DNA of 64,000 bases. Origin: Acidovorax sp. Leaf78 (lineage in GTDB: Bacteria; Pseudomonadota; Gammaproteobacteria; Burkholderiales; Burkholderiaceae_C). Where the stretch lies: assembly GCF_001422735.1 (NCBI RefSeq), contig NZ_LMLZ01000026.1:6247-70246 (forward strand), in the 5' to 3' direction. Positions 44,239-57,644 of the stretch are shown in pieces (position 1 is the first letter of the stretch; every line of letters starts with the position of its first letter). The notes under the pieces were generated by a model. It saw only the letters and a list, made by a program, of their open reading frames with translations, had not been told where the DNA came from and made no database searches. The translations under genes and the position numbers were made by a program.

Positions 44239-45375
44239 ATGGATATCCAGCAACCCCTCTCCCTGCTTGGCGGTCTGACCCCCGCGCAGTTCATGCGCCG
44301 CCACTGGCAAAAAAAGCCATTGCTGGTACGCCAAGCCATTCCCCAGTTTCAGCCGCCCGTGCTGCGGGCCGATCTGTTCGCGCTGGCTGCGCAGGAGGGT
44401 GTGGAGTCGCGCCTGGTGCAACTGGTCAAGGGCGCCTGGAAGCTGCGCCATGGGCCCTTCAGCCGCAGGGCTTTGCCTGCGCTGCAGCAGCCCGACTGGA
44501 CCCTTCTGGTGCAGGGCGTGGATTTGCACAACGATGCCGTGCATGCACTGATGCAGCAGTTCCGCTTCGTGCCCGAGGCGCGGCTCGATGACCTCATGAT
44601 CAGCTATGCCTCCGACGGCGGTGGCGTGGGTCCGCACTTCGACAGCTACGACGTGTTCTTGCTGCAGGCCCACGGCAAGCGCCGCTGGCGCATCGGGCGC
44701 CAGAAGGATCTGAGCCTGCGCGACGGCATTCCCCTCAAGGTATTGGCCCAGTTCGAACCCGAGGAAGAGTTTGTGCTGGAGCCCGGCGACATGCTGTACC
44801 TGCCCCCGCGCTATGCCCACGATGGCGTGGCGGAAGGCGAGTGCATGACTTATTCCATCGGATTCCGGGCCCCTGCACGCGCCGAGCTGGCCCAGGAGCT
44901 GCTGGTGCGCCTTGCCGAAGACGCGGGCGATGTGGAGGGGCCGCCATCGCTGTACCGCGATACCGGGCAAGAGGCTGTTGCACAACCTGCGGCCATCCCT
45001 GCAGGCTTGACTGACTTTGCCCGCGAAGCGCTGTCCAAGGCGTTGGCCGAGCCCCTGGTGTTGGAGCGGGCGCTGGGCGAGTACCTGACCGAACCCAAGG
45101 CCAGCGTATGGTTCGAACCCGGCGACACGCGGGTGATGCTGGAAGGCGTGCGCCTGGACCGCAAGAGCCGCATGATGTACGACGCGCACCATGTGTTCAT
45201 CAATGGCGAGAGCTACCGCGCTGCAGGGCGGGACGCCACCCTGATGCGCCGCCTGGCCGACCAGCGCCAGCTGACGGCGCGCGATCTGGCCCGGGCCAGC
45301 GACGATGCGCTGGAGCTGCTGTCGTCCTGGTGCGATGCCGGATGGGCGCATTCCTGGACGGAGCACGCTGGCTGA
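44239..45375 (+). CDS. roxA: JmjC/cupin ribosomal oxygenase, RoxA (YcfD)-like
   Basis: Fe(II)/2-oxoglutarate-dependent hydroxylase of the type that modifies an arginine in ribosomal protein uL16 in E. coli, 378 aa versus about 373. Iron ligands are His133 and Asp135 (GPHFDSYDVF) and His194 (PPRYAHDG). DWTLLVQGVDLH and GKRRWRIG are family hallmarks, and a winged-helix-like C-terminal domain follows. ATG 44239 was chosen; the frame extends back into the slyD region without conserved sequence. The target on the ribosome is inferred by homology. Confidence 0.93.
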   Translation: MDIQQPLSLLGGLTPAQFMRRHWQKKPLLVRQAIPQFQPPVLRADLFALAAQEGVESRLVQLVKGAWKLRHGPFSRRALPALQQPDWTLLVQGVDLHNDAVHALMQQFRFVPEARLDDLMISYASDGGGVGPHFDSYDVFLLQAHGKRRWRIGRQKDLSLRDGIPLKVLAQFEPEEEFVLEPGDMLYLPPRYAHDGVAEGECMTYSIGFRAPARAELAQELLVRLAEDAGDVEGPPSLYRDTGQEAVAQPAAIPAGLTDFAREALSKALAEPLVLERALGEYLTEPKASVWFEPGDTRVMLEGVRLDRKSRMMYDAHHVFINGESYRAAGRDATLMRRLADQRQLTARDLARASDDALELLSSWCDAGWAHSWTEHAG

Positions 45376-45403
45376 TTGATCGAGCCATTCAACGGAGATC
45401 CGC

Positions 45404-45943
45404 ATGAGCGACACGCCTTCATCCCCTGTGCCCCCCACCTTGCCCCCCACTGTGCCGCTCAGCCTGCCTTCGGGCCGGTTCAGCAGCCGCGAGGATTTTC
45501 GGCAGATGGTGCGGGACGCGTTGGCGACGGCGGTGCGTGACGGCTGGCAGGAGATCGTCATCAGCGACGCGAACTTCCATGACTGGCCGCTGGGAGAGCG
45601 CAGCGTCGCAGAGTTGCTGCAGGAATGGGCGCATGGCAGCCGCAGGTTCACCATGCTGGCTGGCAACTTCGACGATGTGATCCGCCGGCATGCGCGCTTC
45701 GTGCGATGGCGCGGCACGTGGGACCACATCATCACCTGCCGGCGCAGCGCGTCGGCGGACCCGCTCGACATCCCCAGCGTGCTGTGGTCGCCGCACTGGG
45801 TGATGCACCGGCTCGACCCCGAGCGCAGTGTCGGCGTGACGGGGCCTGAGCCCGACCGCCGCGTGCTGCTGCGCGAGACCCTGAATGAGTGGCTTCGCGG
45901 CAAAAGCACCCCCGGTTTCCCCGCATCCACCCTGGGTTTATGA
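45404..45943 (+). CDS. Hypothetical protein downstream of roxA
   Basis: 179-aa soluble protein of unknown function, 28 bases after the roxA-like gene and probably in one unit. The N-terminal 25 residues are Pro-rich; the rest contains FSSREDFRQMVRDAL, EIVISDANFHDWPLGE, LAGNFDDVIRRHARFVRWR and HIITCRR, a pattern I recall from uncharacterised betaproteobacterial proteins next to JmjC genes. The D-ANF-DWPLGE segment hints at an alpha-beta domain, not a known enzyme. RBS GGAGA at 45394. Confidence 0.75.
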   Translation: MSDTPSSPVPPTLPPTVPLSLPSGRFSSREDFRQMVRDALATAVRDGWQEIVISDANFHDWPLGERSVAELLQEWAHGSRRFTMLAGNFDDVIRRHARFVRWRGTWDHIITCRRSASADPLDIPSVLWSPHWVMHRLDPERSVGVTGPEPDRRVLLRETLNEWLRGKSTPGFPASTLGL

Positions 45944-46007
45944 GTGGGGTGGCCGACCGTGACCCGGCGGTCACAGATGTCAATGGCTTGTAAAGCTTTC
46001 GTCAGTG

Positions 46008-46038
46008 TTAGTCAGTATTGACTAAATACCAATATAAT
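46008..46038 (+). promoter_or_regulatory. Promoter with palindromic operator-like site
   Basis: A perfect palindrome TTAGTCA-GTAT-TGACTAA (46008-46025) lies just upstream of a consensus -10 TATAAT (46033-46038). The -35 position at 17-bp spacing falls inside the palindrome, so a protein bound here should block transcription. It controls the small lipoprotein gene at 46153. No regulator family is assigned. Confidence 0.65.
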
Positions 46039-46152
46039 CGGCGGCTGCGCCAAAAAGGTGCAAGCCAAGTGCATTGTGCCAACGCGTACAGCGGCTTCCA
46101 GGAGCCTGACGCCGTGGCTTTTCAAGATACTTTGTCCAACTAGGAACATCCA

Positions 46153-46410
46153 ATGAAGAACTCCCTCGTTCTGGCCGCCCTGATCGCTGCTGCAGCCCTC
46201 GCCGCTTGCGGCAAGAAGGAAGAACCCGCTGCTGTGCCAGCTCCAGCTCCCGTGGAAGCTCCTGCTCCAGCACCCGTGGCTCCTGCTTCCGAAGCCGCTC
46301 CCGCCGCCTCCGAAGCCGCATCTGCTGCTTCCGACGCTGCTGCTGACGCTGCCAAGGCTGCTGCTGACGCTGCCGCCGCTGCTGCAACCGCCGCTTCCGC
46401 AGCCAAGTAA
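46153..46410 (+). CDS. Small Ala-rich lipoprotein
   Basis: 85-aa lipoprotein: leader MKNSLVLAALIAAAALAAC with lipobox LAAC (Cys19), a KKEE start, a Pro-Ala linker (about 24-48) and a C-terminal stretch made almost only of Ala with Ser, Asp, Glu and Lys in helical spacing. It resembles small abundant lipoproteins such as Lpp in size but has no heptad Leu pattern. It has its own promoter with an operator-like palindrome and a strong terminator, so it is a single-gene transcript. Function unknown. Confidence 0.85.
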   Translation: MKNSLVLAALIAAAALAACGKKEEPAAVPAPAPVEAPAPAPVAPASEAAPAASEAASAASDAAADAAKAAADAAAAAATAASAAK

Positions 46411-46793
46411 TTCGCTGCAGGCTCTGGCCGGTTGAAAAACCGGCCGTTGCCGCAAAGGCCCCGTACCGCAAGGTCGGGGCTTTTTTGTTTCTGCGCCCTG
46501 GCCAGCGTACTCAAGTCCATTCACTCCAGCCATACACCCATTCCGCCCAGGTCATCCGCTGCCCTCCAATCGGCTGCAGTCCGATCCGTTGCAGTTTCGC
46601 TGAGCTCAGCCATCCCAATCCATCCGTGGAGGCTCAGCTTCGGTGCTCATTTCGACAGGGTGGCATAAAGGCGGTGGCCGCCCAGTGATACTGCGTTGGC
46701 TGAGGGGCGCGTTGCAACGCCAAAGCCTCTTTCAGTTCGCGTATTGGCGCTAGCGCGTGCGCGCAGCATGAGCATTGTGTGAAGCCCGGCCGC
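46411..46793. other. Intergenic region after the small lipoprotein
   Basis: Apart from the terminator, the 380 bases hold no gene I can support. A short self-complementary GGCGCTAGCGC lies near 46746 but without the flanks of the 60-nt element. Confidence 0.5.
46458..46488 (+). terminator. Rho-independent terminator after small lipoprotein
   Basis: GCCCCG / CGGGGC stem with TTTTTTG, 47 bases after the stop codon. Confidence 0.9.
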
Positions 46794-47609
46794 TCAGGCT
46801 GCGATCAGGCCGTAGCCAGGGCTAGGCCCTGCCGCCACCGAGAGCCAGGGCGTTCCCGCTGTGGGGCAGGCCACATGAATGGCCTCCACCGGCCAGTCGA
46901 GTGCGGGCGCCAACGCCTCTCTTGCGATGGAGGGCGCGTTGTTCTTGGAGCTCAGGTGTGCGGCCACGATGGTCTGCAGGCCCGGGTGACGCACCGCGCG
47001 CAGGATGTCTGCGGTCACCCGGTTGGCCAGGTGGCCAAAGGGTCCGCCGACCCGGCGTTTCAAGAACAGCGGGTACCGCGAGGCTTCGAGCATGGCCGGG
47101 TCGTGGTTGGCTTCGATCATCAGCGCGTGGCAGCCCTGTAGTTGTTGCAGCACATGGTCGCTGGCATGGCCCAGGTCGGTCAATACGCCCAGGTGGGCGG
47201 CGCCGTCGGAGCAGCGCAGCTGCAGCGGCTCGCGGGCGTCGTGGGGCACGGTGAAGGGGCGGGCCTCGAAAGTGCCCAGGTCGATGGGTGTCATGTCGTG
47301 CGCAATGCGCAGCATGTCGCCAAAGTCCGGCTGGCCCAGTGCTGCATGCGTCCCCTGGCTCATCCACACCGGAATGCGGTAGCGCATGGCCACGGTTTGC
47401 GCGCAGCCGATGTGGTCGGAGTGTTCATGGGTGATGAAGACCGCGTCCAGGTCTTCGATCTGCAGTTGCGCCTGGGCCAGGCGGCCCTGCAGCTGCCGAA
47501 TGCCGAAGCCGCAGTCGATCAGGAGGCGGCGCACCTGCGTGTCGCTGCGGCCTTCGACCACGGTGGCATTGCCGGTGCTGCCACTCCCCAGGTTTTTGAA
47601 ACGCAGCAT
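46794..47609 (-). CDS. MBL-fold metallo-hydrolase (YycJ/WalJ-like)
   Basis: 271-aa metallo-beta-lactamase-fold hydrolase. It starts MLRFKNLGSGSTGNATVVEG and has the metal motif HEHSDHIG at 61-68, a further His/Asp set in DLGHASDH and EANHD, and VAAHLSSKNN near the C-terminus, the pattern of the YycJ group that includes putative nucleases. Substrate not known. Lies after bamC on the same strand with a 113-base gap; dapA-bamC-MBL order is common in betaproteobacteria. Confidence 0.9.
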   Translation of the reverse strand: MLRFKNLGSGSTGNATVVEGRSDTQVRRLLIDCGFGIRQLQGRLAQAQLQIEDLDAVFITHEHSDHIGCAQTVAMRYRIPVWMSQGTHAALGQPDFGDMLRIAHDMTPIDLGTFEARPFTVPHDAREPLQLRCSDGAAHLGVLTDLGHASDHVLQQLQGCHALMIEANHDPAMLEASRYPLFLKRRVGGPFGHLANRVTADILRAVRHPGLQTIVAAHLSSKNNAPSIAREALAPALDWPVEAIHVACPTAGTPWLSVAAGPSPGYGLIAA

Positions 47610-47722
47610 GGGGAGGGGAGTTATTGGATTCGTGCCCGGACGAGATGGCTATCCCGGTCAGGCGGCCTGTGGAGCAGGCCGGGCCATGAAGGCCCGCCCC
47701 AACTCCACGGCGAAGCGGCTGG

Positions 47723-48817
47723 TTACTTGAGGTCGTCCGCAATCACGCGCACGATGCGCTCGGCATTGGCTGACGATTCGGGCACACCGGCTTCGTTGAG
47801 GACAGACACGGTGCTGGACTCGCCTTGGCTGCGCACGACGATGCGGAACTTGAGCGGTGGCGTGGCCGACGACGAGCCGCTGAACAGCTTGCCGAAGAAA
47901 CCGGGTTCCTTCTTGTCGGTGTTGGGGGCCACGTAGCGGACGAAGTACGTGCCTTCGTTGCGGTTGCGGTCTTCCACGGTGAAGCCGGTGCGGTCCAGCG
48001 CCAGGCCCACACGGCGCCATGCGCGGTCGAAGCCCTCATCCAGCTGGACCACGGGCTTGTTGTCCACCGTGGCCATGCGGGCAGACTGCGCGCGCGGTGC
48101 GGGCGAGGCCACCACGGCCTTGGATTGCTCCTGGCTCACGCCGAGCTTGACCATCAGGCGGCGCAGAAATTCGGTTTCCAGCTCGGGGTCGGAGGGGCGG
48201 GGCTGCCACACCGTGTTGTCCTTGGTGGCGGTGCCGTAGACCTCGATCATGCCGCGGTGGGTGATGTAGATTTCGGTGCCGCCGTTGGCGTTGCGCTCCA
48301 GGCGGGTGCGGAACTTGTCGCGCTCGCCAGTGGAGTACAGCGAGTCCAGCAGCTTGCCCAGGGTCGAGCGGATGAAATCCTGCGGCAGCTTGGCGCGGTT
48401 TTCAGCCCAGTCGGTTTCCATGATGCCCACGTTGGCGTCGGCCTGCTCCAGGTTGAAGCCGCTTTCCTGCCAGAAGTCGCGCACCGGTTCCCAGAGCTTG
48501 TCGGCCGGACGGTTGACCACCAGCCAGCGCTGGTTGCCATCGCGCTCGATGCGCACGTCGCCCAGTTGCAGGGCAGCGGCGTTGGCCGTGCCGGAAGGCT
48601 GAGCCGCCTGGCCTGCCTGCATGGCAGCGGCTGAGACGGCGCCGCCAGGCACGGCATAGCGCGAGTCGCGCGACAGCTGGGTCAGGTCGGGCGGGACTTC
48701 GAGGGTCGAGCCCTTGGTGGCGCTCTTGTAGTCGATCTTGTCGCCTTCGAGGGCGGCGCAGGCAGACAGAGCCATGGCAATGGCCAGCAGGCTCAGGCGG
48801 GTGGTAGCAGCATTCAC
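47723..48817 (-). CDS. bamC: Outer membrane assembly lipoprotein BamC
   Basis: Accessory lipoprotein of the BAM complex that inserts beta-barrel proteins, 364 aa. Leader with lipobox LSAC (Cys20), then DKIDYKSATKGSTLEVPPDL, the conserved unstructured N-terminal part that lies on BamD, and two helix-grip domains (VVNRPADKLWEPVRDFW and LDEGFDRAWRRVGLALD). It follows dapA by 40 bases on the same strand and is probably co-transcribed. Confidence 0.95.
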   Translation of the reverse strand: MNAATTRLSLLAIAMALSACAALEGDKIDYKSATKGSTLEVPPDLTQLSRDSRYAVPGGAVSAAAMQAGQAAQPSGTANAAALQLGDVRIERDGNQRWLVVNRPADKLWEPVRDFWQESGFNLEQADANVGIMETDWAENRAKLPQDFIRSTLGKLLDSLYSTGERDKFRTRLERNANGGTEIYITHRGMIEVYGTATKDNTVWQPRPSDPELETEFLRRLMVKLGVSQEQSKAVVASPAPRAQSARMATVDNKPVVQLDEGFDRAWRRVGLALDRTGFTVEDRNRNEGTYFVRYVAPNTDKKEPGFFGKLFSGSSSATPPLKFRIVVRSQGESSTVSVLNEAGVPESSANAERIVRVIADDLK

Positions 48818-48857
48818 GCGGAAATCCTTGAAGTGTCAGGTGCGGGCGCGGCCCGGA

Positions 48858-49754
48858 TTAGATCAGGCCGCTCGTGCGCAGCGCGGATTCGACGATGGCT
48901 TCATTGCCAGCGGACAACGGCGTCATGGGCAGGCGCATGGTGCCACCACACAGGCCCATGCGGGTCATGGCCCACTTGACCGGAATGGGGTTGGCTTCGA
49001 CGAACAGGTTCTTGTGCACGGGCATGAGCTGGAACTGGATCTGCAGCGCGCGCTTGGCGTCGCCCGCCAGGGCGGCCACGCACAGCTCGTGCATCAGGCG
49101 CGGCGCCACGTTGGCCGTCACGCTGATGTTGCCGTGCCCGCCGCACAGCATCAGGGCCACGGCGGTCGGGTCATCGCCCGAGTACACCGCAAAGCCCTTG
49201 GGAACGTCGCGGATGAGCCACTGGGCGCGCTCGATGTTGCCGGTGGCTTCCTTGATGCCGATGATGCCGGGCACTTCGGCCAGGCGCAGCACGGTGTCGT
49301 GCAGCATATCGGCCACGGAGCGGCCGGGCACGTTGTACAGCACGATGGGCAGGTCGCCCGTGGCTTCGGCAATCGCCTTGAAGTGCTGGAACTGGCCCTC
49401 TTGCGTGGGCTTGTTGTAGTAGGGCACGACCTGCAGCTGGCTGTCGGCACCCACGCCGCGTGCGAACTTGGCCAGCTCGATCGCTTCGGCGGTGGAGTTG
49501 GCGCCGCATCCGGCCATGATGGGCACGCGCTTGGCAGACTGCTCCACGGCGACGCGGATGATCTCGCAATGCTCCTGCACGTTGACCGTGGGCGACTCGC
49601 CCGTGGTACCCACCACGCCGATGCAGTCGGTGCCTTCGGCAATGTGCCAGTCGATCAGTTTGCGCAGTGTGGGGTAGTCCACGCTGCCGTCCTCGTGCAT
49701 GGGGGTGACGAGAGCGACGATGCTGCCGGTAAGGGGTGCGCTGGGGAGGGTCAT
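48858..49754 (-). CDS. dapA: 4-hydroxy-tetrahydrodipicolinate synthase
   Basis: First committed step of lysine and meso-diaminopimelate synthesis: condenses pyruvate with aspartate semialdehyde, 298 aa. Catalytic residues visible are Lys168 (IIGIKEATGN, Schiff base), Tyr140 and Arg145 (LYNVPGRS), plus VVGTTGESPTV. The lysine feedback residue set cannot be judged by eye. First gene of the dapA-bamC unit; the methyltransferase upstream ends 31 bases before it. Confidence 0.98.
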   Translation of the reverse strand: MTLPSAPLTGSIVALVTPMHEDGSVDYPTLRKLIDWHIAEGTDCIGVVGTTGESPTVNVQEHCEIIRVAVEQSAKRVPIMAGCGANSTAEAIELAKFARGVGADSQLQVVPYYNKPTQEGQFQHFKAIAEATGDLPIVLYNVPGRSVADMLHDTVLRLAEVPGIIGIKEATGNIERAQWLIRDVPKGFAVYSGDDPTAVALMLCGGHGNISVTANVAPRLMHELCVAALAGDAKRALQIQFQLMPVHKNLFVEANPIPVKWAMTRMGLCGGTMRLPMTPLSAGNEAIVESALRTSGLI

Positions 49755-49784
49755 GTCCGCGTTGTAAAACGGTAAAAGAGCATT

Positions 49785-50339
49785 CTAACTAGGCGGCGGG
49801 ACCAAAGGGTGCCGGGGCGGACTCCCCGCGTGCGGGAGTTCTCGCACTGCCGTGATGCGCTGCACGAAACGGTCGGGATTTTGCAGGAAGCCATCCTCGT
49901 AAGCCACGGTGCGCAGCGGCGCGCAGGCCGCGAGCAATTCGCCCGGCTGCAGCAGGAATTCAGGCCGGGCAGGGCGCCCCACGGTTTCGTTGCCCTGCGC
50001 AAAGGTTTCGTAGATCAGCACGCCGCCCGGCGCCACGCTCTGCACGATGACGGGCAGCAGCGGCCGCCACAGATAGTGGGTGACCACCACGGCGCCGAAC
50101 TGGCGCCCCGCCAAGGGCCACGGCCCTGCTTCGATGTCCGCCAGCAGCAACTCGCCGAGCCCCTCGCAGGCCGCCACGGCCTCAACCGAGCGGTCCACGC
50201 CCACCACCGCGTGACCCAGGCCGCGCAGCCAGCGCAGATGGCGGCCCGCACCGCAGGCCACGTCCAGGGCGGTGCTGCCAGGGGTGATCAGGTGGCTCCA
50301 GCGGCGAACCCATTCGGACGCCAGTTCATGACCGTGCAT
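49785..50339 (-). CDS. Class I SAM-dependent methyltransferase
   Basis: 184-aa Rossmann-fold methyltransferase: motif I ALDVACGAGRHLRWL (24-38), GVDRS for the SAM ribose, LLLADIEAGPWP, and AVVVTHYLWRPLLP and GGVLIYETFAQGNE of the later strands. It resembles tellurite-resistance/TehB-like and other small methyltransferases; substrate not known. Its ATG at 50339 stands one base from a 60-nt repeat that forms its whole upstream leader. Same strand as dapA. Confidence 0.85.
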   Translation of the reverse strand: MHGHELASEWVRRWSHLITPGSTALDVACGAGRHLRWLRGLGHAVVGVDRSVEAVAACEGLGELLLADIEAGPWPLAGRQFGAVVVTHYLWRPLLPVIVQSVAPGGVLIYETFAQGNETVGRPARPEFLLQPGELLAACAPLRTVAYEDGFLQNPDRFVQRITAVRELPHAGSPPRHPLVPPPS

Positions 50340-50340
50340 A

Positions 50341-50400
50341 TGCTATAAAAATAATAGCTGCTAGCGCTTATCTGGAGCGCGGTAGCAGCCAAAAAGACTT
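50341..50400 (+). repeat. 60-nt double-hairpin element, copy A (reference copy)
   Basis: Intergenic copy used here to set orientation and numbering. First hairpin GCTAT/ATAGC at 2-6 and 14-18; second arm CTAGCGCTT at 21-29; GCGGTAG at 39-45; ends AAAAAGACTT. It touches the start of the methyltransferase gene and lies between it and a small membrane-protein gene. Confidence 0.9.
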
Positions 50401-50431
50401 GAATCCCTAGGGTGGGCCCGGTCTGCGCAGC

Positions 50432-50611
50432 TCAGAAGCAGGCCCACATCTGGTCGGCGAGCATCACCATGAAGTCCGGCGCCGTGTACAGGCCGAACAC
50501 CGCCAGGCAAGCCAGCACCGCCACCACGCCGGCCAGCCAGCGCAGCGCACGCGCGGGCTTGGCCGGGGCGCCGGCAGACGCGGGGGTGGGGGCAGCGGCT
50601 TGTGGTGTCAT
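50432..50611 (-). CDS. Small membrane protein, 59 aa
   Basis: Short gene starting two bases after the MFS transporter stop codon on the same strand. It begins MTPQAAAPTPASAGAPAK, has a basic turn (PARALRW) and one membrane helix (about 25-45, WLAGVVAVLACLAVFGLY), and ends DQMWACF. Such small proteins often follow transporters in Comamonadaceae. The tight spacing and leaderless helix suggest translation coupling with the transporter. Function unknown. Confidence 0.65.
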   Translation of the reverse strand: MTPQAAAPTPASAGAPAKPARALRWLAGVVAVLACLAVFGLYTAPDFMVMLADQMWACF

Positions 50612-50613
50612 GG

Positions 50614-51831
50614 TCAGGCGGGTTGGGGCGCGCTGCGCGCGATGGGGCTTTCCTTGACCGGCAGGTTCACCAGGCCGGCAAACACCCCGAGCCCGATGGC
50701 GATGTACCAGACGATATCGTAGCTGCCCGTCGCGTCATAGAGGTAGCCACCCAGCCACACGCCCAGAAAGCTGCCGATCTGGTGGCTGAAGAACACGAAG
50801 CCGCCCAGCATCGACAGATGCTGCACGCCGAAGATCTGGGCGATGGTGGCGTTGGTGGGTGGAATGGTCGACAGCCACAGCGTGCCCATCACGGCCGAGA
50901 ACACATAGACCGACATTGGCGACAGCGGCACGATCAGGAACACGGTGATCACCACCGCGCGGGCAAAGTAGATGAAGGCCAGGATGTAGCGCTTGGGCAT
51001 GCGCTGGCCCAGCGTGCCGGCCACGTAGGTACCGAGCACATTGAACAGGCCGATCAGCGCCAGCGCATAGCTGGCCACCTGGGGCGACAGGCCGTGGTCC
51101 TTCAGGTAACTGGGCATGTGCACCCCGATGAACACCACCTGGAAGCCGCAGACGAAATAACCCGCCATCAGCAAATTGAAGCTGGGGTAGCGGAACGCCT
51201 CGCCCAGCGCCTGCACGATGGTCTGCTCGCGCTTGACCGGGGCGCTTCCCTTGAAGCCCGGCTCGCGCAGGCCGAAGGCCAGCGGCACGATGAGCAGCAC
51301 CGCCATCGACAGCACCAGCAGCGCCTGCTGCCAGCCCAGCCCTGCGATCAGCCAGCCCTCCACCGGCACCATGAGGAACTGTCCGAACGAGCCCGCCGCG
51401 GCTGCCACGCCCATGGCCCAGGACCGGCGCTCCGGCGCAATCTGCCGCCCCAGCACGCCGTAGATCACGGCGTAGGTGGTGCCGGCCTGCGCGGCTCCGA
51501 TGAGCACGCCTGCGGTCAGCGCAAACAGCGTGGGCGTGGGCGACAGGGCCATGCCCGCCAGGCCCAGGCCGTAGAGCACCGCTCCGCCTATCAGCACCCG
51601 GAACGCCCCGAACCGGTCGGCCGCCATGCCCGCAAAGATGCCGATCACCCCCCAGGACAGGTTCTGGATCGCGATGGCCAGCGCGAACGACTGGCGCGTC
51701 CAGCCCATTTCCTGGGTGATGGGCAGCAGCCAGAGCCCGAACCCATGGCGGATGCCCATGGACAGCGTCACGATGGCCGCGCCGCAGGCCAGCACCTGGA
51801 ACATGGACAGTTTGGGAGTATTCATATGCAT
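50614..51831 (-). CDS. MFS transporter
   Basis: About 405-aa major facilitator with 12 predicted helices. It starts MHMNTPKLSMFQVLACGAAIVTLSMGIRHGFGLWLLP, has AADRFGAFRVL as motif A and RYILAFIYFARA at the central loop, and resembles oxalate/formate or monocarboxylate-type (OFA/MCT-like) carriers. Substrate not determined. Two ATG codons six bases apart (51831, 51825) are possible starts. Divergent from parE across about 260 bases. Confidence 0.85.
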   Translation of the reverse strand: MHMNTPKLSMFQVLACGAAIVTLSMGIRHGFGLWLLPITQEMGWTRQSFALAIAIQNLSWGVIGIFAGMAADRFGAFRVLIGGAVLYGLGLAGMALSPTPTLFALTAGVLIGAAQAGTTYAVIYGVLGRQIAPERRSWAMGVAAAAGSFGQFLMVPVEGWLIAGLGWQQALLVLSMAVLLIVPLAFGLREPGFKGSAPVKREQTIVQALGEAFRYPSFNLLMAGYFVCGFQVVFIGVHMPSYLKDHGLSPQVASYALALIGLFNVLGTYVAGTLGQRMPKRYILAFIYFARAVVITVFLIVPLSPMSVYVFSAVMGTLWLSTIPPTNATIAQIFGVQHLSMLGGFVFFSHQIGSFLGVWLGGYLYDATGSYDIVWYIAIGLGVFAGLVNLPVKESPIARSAPQPA

Positions 51832-52092
51832 GCGCAGGAATGTAGCCAGATTGCACGAAACGCGCTGATACACCGGTAACCAATACAGTTGGCAGCGGGG
51901 TTGCGGCCCGCCGTCAGCACGGCAGTACCCTTGTGTGTTGCAACGGGCCCCAACGGCCCCACTGTTCATTTCAACGCAGGCCCGTTCTCGCGGCCCGGCA
52001 CCGCGTGGACCGCCACCACCGCCTTTGACAGTGCTGTCGTCACTGGTTTTCCATCCAGCTATTGGCCCGCTGCCGCACTACAATCCGCCGCT

Positions 52093-54078
<1,986 letters not shown>

Positions 54079-54891
54079 CCGCCTGCGCCTGGCGTGCGCG
54101 GGCCTGCTGCTGTGCCTGGCGCACGGCGCGGCCCACGCCGACCTGTGGGCCTTTGTCGACGCGCGTGGCGTGACGCACTTTGCGCCGGAGCAGGTGGACG
54201 CCAACTACCACCTGTTCTTCAAGGGCAACGAGTTCGACTCCACGCGCGATGTGCCCGCAGGTGCGCCGCCCATGCCGAATGCGCTGCCGCCGGCAGGCGC
54301 GCGGCTGCTGGCTTTTTTCGACATCGCGCCGGACTACAAGCGGGTGAAGCACCATCTGCGCGCGGCAGCGGCCCGGCATGACATCGACTATGAACTGCTC
54401 CAGGCCCTGATCGCCACCGAGTCCGGGTTCGACGCGGGCGCCGTGTCGCCCAAGGGTGCCGTGGGGCTCATGCAGGTGATGCCGGCCACCGCCACGCGCT
54501 TCGGGGTCAGTGCCGACGCCAAGCGCTCGGTCGAGAAGAAACTGGCCGACCCGGCCGTGAACGTGCCCGCGGGCACGCGCTACCTGCGCCACCTGATCGA
54601 CATGTTTCCCGAGCGGCTGGACCTGGCACTGGCGGCCTACAACGCGGGCGAAGGCGCGGTGCAGCGCGCCGGCAACCAGGTGCCGGCGTACAAGGAAACG
54701 CAAAACTATGTGCGCACCGTGATGGGCCTGTACCACCAGCTCAAGCCGCCGGCGCCGGTGCTGGCCCAGCGCGCCGCGCCGGGCCGCGTGCGCATGGAAC
54801 TGTCGGGCGGCGCCGTGAACCGGGGCAACCTGCCGCCCACGCGGGTGGCGCAGACGCCCCCACCGATTGAATCTGACTCCAACAAGAACGA

Positions 54892-57252
<2,361 letters not shown>

Positions 57253-57644
57253 CGGGGTAGGGCAGAGGCCGCTGATACGTCGGCGCCTTCCTCCTGCCCT
57301 CGTCTGTATTCCTCTTGCGGCGACCTGTTCGTTCTTGGGCCGCTGTTCGCAGTCTGTTGCGCCACATTACCCGTTTGCGGGTCAGACGATCCTGCTGCCA
57401 TTGATAGCTGGGCTGCAGCAGGTTATTCGCCTCGGTGGCCCGGCACAACGTCCTGTCGCTGTGCGCCGATTGGTCCCAAGGTCGCCCTGCCGCAACGAAA
57501 TGCCGTTCACATCTGGGCCTGCCGCCCGGTGCGCACGCTGTTGTTATCCCACGGAAATCCTCCTTATGCGGGGCATTCCGGGTTGTGCCGCTCCTGGAAA
57601 GGGCGCAACATCTGCACACAAAGACAACACTGCAGGAGAACATC
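57253..57644. other. Intergenic region between parC and the second chemoreceptor
   Basis: About 390 bases. I see no gene, no clear terminator after parC and no clear sigma-28 promoter for the chemoreceptor. A GATAGC near 57402 lacks the other parts of the 60-nt element. Confidence 0.5.

Noticed and set aside
46744..46756. Self-complementary GGCGCTAGCGC near the start of the MBL gene region
   Set aside because: Shares only the GCTAGCGC word with the element; flanks do not match.
57392..57420. GATAGCTGGGCTGC in the spacer before the second chemoreceptor
   Set aside because: Only a short core matches; neither hairpin of the 60-nt element can be formed.
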